DNA of 8,341 nt from Solobacterium sp. (lineage in GTDB: Bacteria > Bacillota_I > Bacilli_A > Erysipelotrichales > Erysipelotrichaceae): contig JAFWCP010000559.1 in NCBI GenBank assembly GCA_017536845.1, forward strand, positions 1-8,341, written 5' to 3'. The notes under the pieces are model-generated. The model made no database searches. It saw only the letters and a program-made list of their open reading frames with translations, and was not told the origin of the DNA. The position numbers and the translations under genes are program-made. Each line of letters starts with the position of its first letter. The first letter of the stretch is position 1. Positions 1-5,563 of this stretch are shown here, one piece after another.

Positions 1-161
1 GCTTAATATCACGATGAATAACAGAATCACCCGAATCATGCTGTACCTCAATAAACCGTAATAATATAGTAACCGTATATTGTCGAAAGATTACACGGCA
101 TCAGTTTTTCAACACCTGTGTCGCTTCCCGGATCGACTACATGAACATAGTTCAAATACAT
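1..161 (-). pseudogene. Possible eroded Ser/Thr protein kinase fragment at window edge
   Basis: Read on the minus strand, positions 2-22 encode VIHRDIK, preceded in the same frame by the residues QHDSGDS. This resembles the HRDxKP catalytic loop of Hanks-type kinases, where a helix and a short spacer precede IIHRDIKP. The frame runs open only from about position 98 and has no ATG, GTG or TTG start before the motif. A second minus-strand frame starts at ATG 159-161 behind an AAGGGTG-like ribosome site and ends at TGA 48-50, encoding a 37-residue peptide. Joining the two frames near 48-60 would give a continuous segment leading into the motif. This could be a kinase gene with frameshifts, or a chance match of seven residues. 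The rest lies outside the window, so the call is weak. Confidence 0.22.
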
Positions 162-318
162 AACTGACACCCTTGTCCTCACACGCCTGTATCACTCTTT
201 TTGTGATTGGCGAAGTCCCGGAATAATGGTATTCACCTGCAATCTGCGTAGCGCTTTTCCCTTCAATCATATCCTTTATCATCTGAAGGGTTTCAATACT
301 GACCTGTGTTTTGCCCAT
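109..318 (-). CDS. Small helix-turn-helix-like protein (69 aa), hypothetical
   Basis: The start ATG (316-318) is preceded on the minus strand by AGGAGGAGA, one of the best ribosome sites in the window, so translation from here is well supported. Residues 7-55 look helical and are arranged like a DNA-binding helix-turn-helix: the segment SATQIAGEYHYSGTSPITKR has the small-residue turn and spacing typical of such domains. The last 14 residues (from ELCSCSRSG to the stop) are Cys/Ser/Arg-rich and unlike the rest, which suggests the original reading frame was lost near position 150 and that the protein is truncated. No family is recognised. It could be the N-terminal part of a transposase, a regulator, or the head of the broken reading frames downstream. 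Confidence 0.55.
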   Translation of the reverse strand: MGKTQVSIETLQMIKDMIEGKSATQIAGEYHYSGTSPITKRVIQACEDKGVSYVFELCSCSRSGKRHRC

Positions 319-393
319 TTTGTCTCCTCCTGTGTTTGTTCCTCTTCAATCTGTTGAGATTTCCTCCGGTTTTCAAAGAGGTCAGAATTTCGT

Positions 394-477
394 ATCATCG
401 CATATGATGTAGATGCCTGTTAAAAACAGGCACGACTTCCTGCCGAATGGCAGCATTCTTCGCGTCAAACGAAGAAT
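394..477. other. Row of four short hairpins between divergent genes
   Basis: Four inverted repeats follow each other in 84 bases. They are ATCAT/ATGAT (394-398 with 404-408), GCCTGT/ACAGGC (415-420 with 426-431), TGCC/GGCA (441-444 with 449-452) and ATTCTTCG/CGAAGAAT (455-462 with 470-477). All stems are perfect and loops are 4-7 bases. Neither strand has a terminator-like T run right after a stem. On the minus strand the row would lie in the leader of the small helix-turn-helix gene; on the plus strand it lies just before the promoter of the broken secreted-protein gene. It could be a structured leader, a small RNA or protein-binding sites. No known riboswitch class is recognised. Confidence 0.4.
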
Positions 478-479
478 TA

Positions 480-509
480 TTGATTCTTGAAATGCAAATT
501 AATTATAAC
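480..509 (+). promoter_or_regulatory. Predicted promoter of the 521-1195 gene
   Basis: TTGATT (480-485) and TATAAC (504-509) are separated by 18 bases and fit a sigma-A promoter. Transcription would start around 516, only a few bases before ATG 521, leaving a very short leader that would cut into the AAGGCGG ribosome site (about 510-516). The prediction is therefore plausible but not certain. Confidence 0.4.
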
Positions 510-520
510 AAGGCGGTTTT

Positions 521-1195
521 ATGCACTGCAAGATGAATCGCATGATTGACGGAGCTTTTTAAATCCATTTTGTCCGCTGCCGCTGCAGCCTGTGTTCTGG
601 TCGGGATTCCTGATTCAGGAATAATGACTGACGTCCTCGCCGAAGAAGAATACGTTGAAGAGAACAATTCCGAACTCAATGAACAACCTGTGATCACAAC
701 AGAAGAAATCGAGATTGATGGTGTGGCATACACGATTTATACATCAGAGACATCATCACAGATCATTACGATAGTGGCAGACGAAATAATCTGACTGTCA
801 CAACCAGATACGATATCAATACCGGTAATCTGTATCTTAATAATGAACTCTTATTTTCAACACTTGATGTGACAGGCGACGAAATCACGGGAAGTCTGGC
901 TGGGAATTGTCTTTCTTGTTACCATATTTACATTCCAGCATGGGCTTCAACATCAATTGCTGTAATCATCGGTGCGCTGAATCCAATCTGCAATGTTCCA
1001 GTCTTATGGAGTATCGTCGCAACACTTAGCTCTTCTCTGTTGTTCAAAAGCATTGACTTCTATTTCAGAAATCTTAAGAGCTATCATACTTATCCCGATC
1101 ATGGATATCGTTATAAATACTGGAGCAATCTGCAGGTTCTGACCAGTGCAGGCTTCAATCAAAACCGGGATTTTAATATATATTACGCATATTGA
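521..1195 (+). pseudogene. Frameshifted secreted protein gene, bacteriocin-like architecture
   Basis: Three open pieces join into one protein of about 223 residues. Piece one starts at ATG 521 after AAGGCGG, encodes MHCKMNRMIDGAF and stops at TAA 560. Removing one T from the T5 run at 555-559 joins it in frame to FKSILSAAAAACVLVG, completing a typical signal peptide with likely cleavage after VLA. Piece two is acidic (EEEYVEENNS) and then reads EIDGVAYTIYTSETSS until TGA 792-794. A second shift between 719 and 792, best placed near 750-760, continues as ITDHYDSGRRNNLTVTTRYD and runs open to TGA 1195. The last part has a hydrophobic stretch around SIAVIIGALNPICNVPVLWS and a Tyr/Asn-rich tail. 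Architecture recalls large secreted bacteriocin-like exoproteins of Firmicutes (geobacillin-26 type), but I cannot show homology. The frameshifts could be real decay or assembly indels. Confidence 0.65.
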
Positions 1196-1262
1196 TGATT
1201 AACAGATGTCCTTAGAGCAGAAAGCAATTTCCATAGCAGATATTTGTTCTGAAGACTATTGA

Positions 1263-1292
1263 TTGCGTAATACTGCCCGATTATAGTATAAT
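1263..1292 (+). promoter_or_regulatory. Predicted promoter of the small membrane protein gene
   Basis: TTGCGT (1263-1268) and a consensus TATAAT (1287-1292) are spaced by 18 bases. Transcription would start near 1299, giving a leader of about 95 bases before ATG 1393. The -10 box is half of a perfect palindrome (1280-1292). Confidence 0.6.
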
Positions 1293-1365
1293 ATATTTGG
1301 CAAGTGTGATTTTATACTATGAAACATACTTGTCGTTTAACAAACCCGATCGTCTTGTTTCGATC
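1280..1365 (+). promoter_or_regulatory. Cluster of inverted repeats over promoter and leader
   Basis: Several symmetrical elements sit here. ATTATAGTATAAT (1280-1292) is a palindrome with a single central base that contains the -10 box. ATAGTATAA (1283-1291) is also a perfect inverted partner of TTATACTAT (1312-1320). CAAGTGTG (1301-1308) pairs with CATACTTG (1325-1332), with one G-U pair in RNA. GATCG (1348-1352) pairs with CGATC (1361-1365). The first two could be operator sites or mutually exclusive structures; the last two would fold in the mRNA leader. AT-rich sequence raises the chance rate of such matches, so function is uncertain. Confidence 0.35.
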
Positions 1366-1392
1366 AGGAAATGATTCCGGAGGGATATACAA

Positions 1393-1689
1393 ATGATGAA
1401 AGAATGGTTGTTTAAGAGAAGAAATTCCTGGATTTTCAGGATTTCCGGGAGGCATCATTGCGCAGCGGATTACCTGCCCACCCTGATATTGCTGGCAGGA
1501 TTTCTTGCAGCACCATTAACAGACTATGTGGCTGCATATGCTGCTGCAGGGGCTGTTCTTGGGATTCTGATCTTTGTGCTGACCGAGAATTTCAAAAAAC
1601 ATACAGCTTCAGCTTTTCTTCAGGATTCTGTCAGATATATGATCCTTTTCGCGATTATCTCATTCTTCCATGCCGTATTTATAAAGTAG
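1393..1689 (+). CDS. Small integral membrane protein (98 aa), hypothetical
   Basis: GGAGGG lies about 8 bases before tandem ATG codons (1393 and 1396). The N-terminus is basic (KEWLFKRRNSW), followed by hydrophobic segments at about residues 27-43, 44-63 and 81-97 separated by a Pro/Asp turn and by the charged stretch TENFKKH. This predicts a three-helix membrane protein with the basic N-terminus inside. It has its own promoter and terminator, so it is a single-gene unit. Its position right after a broken secreted-protein gene, and its size, would fit a self-immunity protein, but this is inference from context only. No family is recognised. Confidence 0.65.
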   Translation: MMKEWLFKRRNSWIFRISGRHHCAADYLPTLILLAGFLAAPLTDYVAAYAAAGAVLGILIFVLTENFKKHTASAFLQDSVRYMILFAIISFFHAVFIK

Positions 1690-1766
1690 TGTCTGTTTTG
1701 CGATTCAGATGCCGAAAAGATCATGTCACGGAAGTTACCCATGGCACGGGTACAGTTTACATACAG

Positions 1767-1788
1767 CGGCCCAACCGGGCCGTTTTTT
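1767..1788 (+). terminator. Intrinsic terminator
   Basis: CGGCCC (1767-1772), loop AACC, GGGCCG (1777-1782), then six T (1783-1788). The GC-only stem with its T run ends the transcript of the small membrane protein gene and isolates the ROK operon that follows. Confidence 0.9.
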
Positions 1789-1898
1789 GTATTGCAGGTC
1801 ATGCGGGATACAGCCTTGTCAAAACAACTGTTCCGGTAATCTGCATCAGAATATTTCCGCCGTTTCTATTACGCACAGAGAAATCTGCCCTAAATTAA

Positions 1899-1924
1899 GT
1901 CAATACTTGATTTTTTTGATTGAC
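1899..1924 (+). promoter_or_regulatory. Inverted repeat overlapping the -35 box, operator candidate
   Basis: GTCAAT (1899-1904) and ATTGAC (1919-1924) form a perfect inverted repeat. The right arm overlaps TTGACA, the -35 box of the ROK gene. Centre-to-centre spacing is 20 bases, about two helical turns, as expected for a dimeric regulator. The adjacent ROK regulator binding here to control itself and the pump is an inference. Confidence 0.4.
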
Positions 1925-1948
1925 AGGCTCTGCTTACGGTGGTTAAAT
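1920..1948 (+). promoter_or_regulatory. Predicted promoter of the ROK-MATE operon
   Basis: A perfect TTGACA (1920-1925) is followed after 17 bases by TTAAAT (1943-1948). The expected transcription start, 6-8 bases after the -10 box, falls at 1954-1956, on or next to the start codon ATG 1955. The mRNA would be leaderless or nearly so, which fits the lack of a good ribosome site before that ATG. Confidence 0.65.
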
Positions 1949-1954
1949 AGCGCC

Positions 1955-2893
1955 ATGGCAAAAGCGTCTGATCTGAAAGCACAGAACACACAACTGATCC
2001 GGAGCTGCTTCTTTGAAGGAGAAAGCCGTTCCCTCAGCGATATCCGGCATATGACCGGCCTCTCCCATGGCTCGATTGTGAACGCCCTCAGGGAACTGGA
2101 AGAAAACGGGGAAATCCGCCTGCATGAAAAAACCGGCGGCAGCGTCGGCCGGAAAACCTACCGGTATACGCTGAATCCGGATTACCTGCACTTCGGCTGC
2201 CTGTCCATCCTGACCGGCGAAAAGGGGTATCGGTTCCATGCCAAAATCCGCACTTTGGACAACGTCAGCCTTTTTTCGGAAACAGCTGATACGGAACGTT
2301 TTGAAAAGCGTGACATCCTGCCCATGCTGGCAAGGATGATGGAAGCCTGGCATCCTGACCTGCTTCTGGTCAGTTCGCCCGGTGTCTGTGTCAACGGGGT
2401 CATTGAAGGCGAAACGGACTTTGACCTTGGCCAGGTGATCCGCGATACCTGGCAGGTGCCCTTTGTCATCGAAAACGATGTCAACACGGCCGTCATCGGC
2501 CTGCACCGGCAATACCCGGGCGACCGTCATCTGGCGCTTGTCTACCAGGCTGCCGGCAACAAGTTCGGCATCGGCATCATCATCCACGGCCGTCTGTACA
2601 ACGGCTATTCCCATGCCGCCGGGGAAGTCAGATACCTCCCCTTTATGGCGGATAAGGAGCACCGCCGTGACAAGGATCTTCTGAAAGACCAGATTCTCAG
2701 TGTCATGGCCATGCTCAACCCGGAAGCGGTCGCCTATTACAGCGAAACCGTAGAAGAAGACATTCATATCGAAGAAAAAGAACTTCCCGAACGCTATACA
2801 CCGCAGTTATTGCGCATCAGGGATTACAGCAGTCTGATCAGCGATGGATTCTATTCCATCGGCATGCATATCTACGCAGGAGGAATCAAATGA
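1955..2893 (+). CDS. ROK-family winged-helix transcriptional regulator
   Basis: Predicted cytoplasmic DNA-binding regulator of 312 residues. Residues 10-70 form a winged helix-turn-helix (SLSDIRHMTGLSHGSIVNAL, then a wing GGSVGRKTYRY). Residues 75-230 are an ROK sugar-kinase-like domain: ENDVN at 173-177 and GIGIIIHGRLYNG with AAGE at 205-224 are the conserved ROK elements. The usual N-terminal phosphate-binding DIGGT motif is replaced by LHFGCLS, and the zinc motif CxCGxxGCxE is missing. The protein is also shorter than the 380-400 residues usual for NagC/XylR types, so it is likely a non-catalytic sensor. The start ATG 1955 was chosen because the promoter ends just before it; the frame is open further upstream, but that would cross the terminator at 1767-1788. 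Its stop overlaps the MATE start, so it probably controls the pump. The ligand is unknown. Confidence 0.87.
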   Translation: MAKASDLKAQNTQLIRSCFFEGESRSLSDIRHMTGLSHGSIVNALRELEENGEIRLHEKTGGSVGRKTYRYTLNPDYLHFGCLSILTGEKGYRFHAKIRTLDNVSLFSETADTERFEKRDILPMLARMMEAWHPDLLLVSSPGVCVNGVIEGETDFDLGQVIRDTWQVPFVIENDVNTAVIGLHRQYPGDRHLALVYQAAGNKFGIGIIIHGRLYNGYSHAAGEVRYLPFMADKEHRRDKDLLKDQILSVMAMLNPEAVAYYSETVEEDIHIEEKELPERYTPQLLRIRDYSSLISDGFYSIGMHIYAGGIK

Positions 2894-4254
2894 AACAGAA
2901 AACGCAGGTCGATTTATTGCACGGTCCGATCATGAAGGCAATGATCATCTTCATGATCCCCATTGTCATCTCAAACATTTTCCAGCAGTTCTACAACGCC
3001 GTAGACACCGCCATCGTCGGCAACTACCTGGGAGAAAACTCCTTGGCTGCCATCGGTTCCTGTGCCGCCGTGTTCGAAATGCTGGTGCAGTTCTGCATGA
3101 GCCTGGGCAACGGCTTCTCCATTGTCTGCGGCCGCAGCTATGGCTCCGGTGACGAAGACACGATGAAGAAATCGGTTGCCGGTTCGATCATGATCGGCGC
3201 GGTGACATGCCTTGTCTTAACGCTGCTGTCGGCCTTTGCCTTAAAGCCTCTGCTGGCTTTGATCAACACACCGCCGGAAATCATCGATGAATCCTATGCG
3301 TATATCCGGGTCATTGGTTTAGGCTTAATCGTCATGTTCACCTACAACCTGTGCTCATGCATGCTGAGGGCGATCGGCAATTCGGTCATGCCGCTGGTCT
3401 TCCTGATCATCTCCTCGCTGCTGAACATCTTCCTGGACATCTTGCTGATCACCACCTTCCATATGGGCGTGGTAGGCGCCGCTGTTGCGACCGTCATCGC
3501 CCAGGGTGTATCGGCTGTGCTGTGTATTATCTATATATTGAAGAGCGTGCCGATCCTGATTCCGGAAAAACGGCATTTCCAGATCGAAGCATCCCTGATG
3601 AAGGAACTCGCCGGCCAGGGCTTCGCGATGGCGTTAATGGGCTCCATCGTCTCTGTCGGTTCCATCATCCTGCAGTCCGGCATCAACAGCCTGGGCAAGG
3701 AGATCATCGCCGGCCACGTTGCCGCAAGAAAGATCTACATGATCTGCAACCTGCCGTTTATCTCCATGGGCGTTGCCGTAAGCACCTTCATCTCCCAGAA
3801 CAAAGGCGCCAACCAGGGCGGCAGAATTCTGCGTGCCATCAAGGATGCCTATATCTATGACTTTGTCATGGCCGGCGTCATTTCCGCCATTCTGTTTACA
3901 TCCGCACCTGCACTGGTCAAGCTGATTTCCGGTTCCACCAACCCGGTCATCCTTGGCAATGGCTCCAAGATGCTGTATATCGTTGGCCCGTTCTACGCTG
4001 TACTGGGTGTATTGATGCAGACAAGGTTTGCCCTGCAGGGCCTTGGCTCCAAGCTGATCCCGATGATCTCATCGGTGATTGAGCTCATCGGCAAGATCCT
4101 GTTTGTGGCTGTCTTCATCCCCCGCTTCCAGTATGACGCGGTCGTCTGGTGCGAACCGCTGATCTGGGTTGCCATGACTGCTCAGCTGCTGTACGCATTC
4201 AATACGAACAGGTATGTCGTAGAAACAAGACAGAAGCTCAAAACAGCAATCTGA
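2890..4254 (+). CDS. MATE family efflux transporter
   Basis: Polytopic inner-membrane antiporter of 454 residues, the standard length of the family with 12 expected helices in two bundles. The first bundle begins at about residue 15 with MKAMIIFMIPIVISNIFQQF followed by NAVDTAIVGNYLG, a hallmark of MATE proteins. The loop GRSYGSGDED, and the second-half counterpart GHVAARKIYMICN with STFISQNKGA, are also typical. Members export cationic drugs, dyes or metabolites using Na+ or H+; the substrate here cannot be read from sequence. ATG 2890 follows GGAGG and overlaps the ROK stop as ATGA, indicating translational coupling. A terminator lies 8 bases after the stop. The ROK regulator upstream presumably responds to a related compound. 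Confidence 0.95.
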   Translation: MKQKTQVDLLHGPIMKAMIIFMIPIVISNIFQQFYNAVDTAIVGNYLGENSLAAIGSCAAVFEMLVQFCMSLGNGFSIVCGRSYGSGDEDTMKKSVAGSIMIGAVTCLVLTLLSAFALKPLLALINTPPEIIDESYAYIRVIGLGLIVMFTYNLCSCMLRAIGNSVMPLVFLIISSLLNIFLDILLITTFHMGVVGAAVATVIAQGVSAVLCIIYILKSVPILIPEKRHFQIEASLMKELAGQGFAMALMGSIVSVGSIILQSGINSLGKEIIAGHVAARKIYMICNLPFISMGVAVSTFISQNKGANQGGRILRAIKDAYIYDFVMAGVISAILFTSAPALVKLISGSTNPVILGNGSKMLYIVGPFYAVLGVLMQTRFALQGLGSKLIPMISSVIELIGKILFVAVFIPRFQYDAVVWCEPLIWVAMTAQLLYAFNTNRYVVETRQKLKTAI

Positions 4255-4262
4255 CCCTTCAG

Positions 4263-4287
4263 GCACAGCGATATGCTGTGCTTTTTT
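4263..4287 (+). terminator. Intrinsic terminator after the MATE gene
   Basis: GCACAGC (4263-4269), loop GATAT, GCTGTGC (4275-4281), then six T (4282-4287). It closes the ROK-MATE operon. Confidence 0.92.
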
Positions 4288-4344
4288 ATCGAGCAGGGTT
4301 CATATACACCCTGTTTCACAACCCATTCAGTCAGCCTGTATTCA

Positions 4345-4353
4345 TGGTATGAT
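4345..4353 (+). promoter_or_regulatory. Predicted extended -10 promoter element
   Basis: TGGTATGAT (4345-4353) has the TGn extension in front of TATGAT. The sequence 16-17 bases upstream (around ATTCAG, 4325-4330) is a poor -35 box, so this would be an extended -10 promoter. Transcription would start near 4360, just before the AAGGAGA ribosome site (4364-4370). Confidence 0.45.
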
Positions 4354-4376
4354 TACAGCAGTTAAGGAGAACTGCA

Positions 4377-4934
4377 ATGAGAAAAGATTTTGGCAAGAAG
4401 ACCATCATTACGCCCCTTCCGGTGGTGATGATCGGTACCTACGATGAAAACGGAGTCCCCAACTGCATGAATGCAGCATGGTGCACGCAATGTGACAGCA
4501 ATCAGTTCATGATTTCCCTGTCCGCCCATAAGACAACCGACAACCTGAAACTGAAACAGGCATTTACCCTTTCCTTTGCGACAGTGGATACCATTGAAGC
4601 AAGCGATTACTTCGGCATTGAAAGCGGCCGCAAGGTCAACAAGATTGAAAAGGCCGGCTTCCACGCCGTCAGAAGTGCGTATGTCGACGCTCCGTTATTT
4701 GAAGAGTATCCGCTGACCCTGGAGTGCAGAGTTGTTGATCTCAAGGATGACGAGGGTGATTACCTGCTCATCGGCGAAACCGTAAACATGAGCGTGGATG
4801 AATCCATTCTGACCGATGGAAAGGTAGATCTTGGCAAGCTGAAGCCGGTCATGTTCGATTCTGCCATGAATAAATACCGGGTCATTGGCGAGGTGACTGC
4901 GGATGCCTTCTCCTGCGGTCTGAAGTTCAGATGA
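4377..4934 (+). CDS. Flavin reductase-like FMN-binding split-barrel protein
   Basis: Cytoplasmic protein of 185 residues, the usual length of the flavin-reductase-like domain family. The pattern at the start fits the flavin-binding half of the barrel: TPLPVVMIGTYDENGVPNC, then NAAWCTQCDS, then ISLSAHKTTDNLK. It is followed by FTLSFATVDTIEASDYFG and a second beta-rich half ending in KYRVIGEVTADAF. Relatives bind FMN and reduce flavins or other electron acceptors with NAD(P)H; the substrate is not known here. ATG 4377 follows AAGGAGA by 6 bases. Its stop overlaps the methyltransferase start (ATGA), so the two are translated together and may act on the same small molecule. The Cys pair CTQC at residues 36-39 is an unexamined detail. 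Confidence 0.88.
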   Translation: MRKDFGKKTIITPLPVVMIGTYDENGVPNCMNAAWCTQCDSNQFMISLSAHKTTDNLKLKQAFTLSFATVDTIEASDYFGIESGRKVNKIEKAGFHAVRSAYVDAPLFEEYPLTLECRVVDLKDDEGDYLLIGETVNMSVDESILTDGKVDLGKLKPVMFDSAMNKYRVIGEVTADAFSCGLKFR

Positions 4935-5503
4935 GCATTCAGGATGTTGCCGCGTATTTTGATGGCCAGGCAGCTTCGTGGGATGCCCGCATGGTCCGCA
5001 ATGATAAGATTCTGAACATCATTCTCGATACTGCCGGCATCAAGGCCGGAATGGATGTTCTGGACATTGCCTGCGGCACCGGTGTGCTGCTGCCGGACTA
5101 TCAGAAGCGGCAGGTCCATTCAGTCACTGCGATTGACCTTTCGCCCGGCATGATCGCCCAGGCGAAGAAGAAATATCCGGATGTCTGTTTTCTTGTCGGT
5201 GATGCCGCAAAGGCAGATTATGGACAGTTGTTTGACGCAGCTGTCGTATATAACGCCCTGCCCCACTTCGAAGATCCATCAGAACTGATCGCTCATACCG
5301 TACGGTATCTGAAGCAGGGCGGCCGCCTGACCATTGCCCACGGCAGCAGCCGTGAAACCGTCAACGCCCGCCATCGTAACAGCGGAATTTCTCAGCCGCT
5401 GATGAAGGCGGAAGAACTGGCTGACATCATGCGAGCATATCTCACGGTGACTGACATTCTTTCCAATGAAGAGATGTATCTGGTTTCCGGATATCTGATA
5501 TGA
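4931..5503 (+). CDS. Class I SAM-dependent methyltransferase
   Basis: Soluble Rossmann-fold methyltransferase of 190 residues. Motif I VLDIACGTG is at residues 43-51, the acidic residue that binds the SAM ribose is D69 in AIDLSPGMI, and motif II/III are GDAAKADY (90-97) and NALPHFEDP (108-116). GGRLTIAHG follows as the next strand. The N-terminal AAYFDGQAASWD resembles small-molecule methyltransferases of the UbiE/MenG-like group, and the catalytic domain has no added substrate domain. The target is unknown. The start ATG 4931 lies within the stop of the flavin-reductase-like gene, so coupling is by overlap. A symmetrical terminator begins directly after the stop. Confidence 0.92.
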   Translation: MSIQDVAAYFDGQAASWDARMVRNDKILNIILDTAGIKAGMDVLDIACGTGVLLPDYQKRQVHSVTAIDLSPGMIAQAKKKYPDVCFLVGDAAKADYGQLFDAAVVYNALPHFEDPSELIAHTVRYLKQGGRLTIAHGSSRETVNARHRNSGISQPLMKAEELADIMRAYLTVTDILSNEEMYLVSGYLI

Positions 5504-5531
5504 AAAAAGGAGATTCCCTGATCTCCTTTTT
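5504..5531. terminator. Bidirectional intrinsic terminator between convergent genes
   Basis: AAAAAGGAGAT (5504-5514), six-base loop, ATCTCCTTTTT (5521-5531). The stem is perfect and carries A and T runs on the two sides, so it can stop transcription from the methyltransferase on the plus strand and from the 142-residue gene on the minus strand. Confidence 0.92.
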
Positions 5532-5563
5532 GCTTGCCTTGGGTGCGCATTTTTCTTATGACC

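Noticed and set aside
394..477. Hairpin row as a tracrRNA or CRISPR-linked element
   Set aside because: No Cas gene, no repeat-spacer array and no anti-repeat match is visible in the window.
455..485. Last hairpin of the row as an intrinsic terminator
   Set aside because: The stem is AT-rich and not followed by a T run on either strand.
1458..1898. Plus-strand frame of 146 codons overlapping the small membrane protein gene
   Set aside because: No ribosome site, Cys-rich random-looking sequence, and it crosses the terminator.
1709..1954. N-terminal extension of the ROK frame to ATG 1709
   Set aside because: It would read through a strong terminator at 1767-1788 and through the promoter; the residues are Cys/His-rich and unlike any ROK protein.
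1943..2767. Long open frame (274 codons) on the minus strand opposite the ROK gene
   Set aside because: It has no ribosome site and lacks recognisable motifs; it mirrors the codon bias of the clear ROK gene on the plus strand.
3351..3860. 169-codon plus-strand frame inside the MATE gene
   Set aside because: A shadow of MATE in another frame; Arg/His/Pro-rich composition and no start signal.
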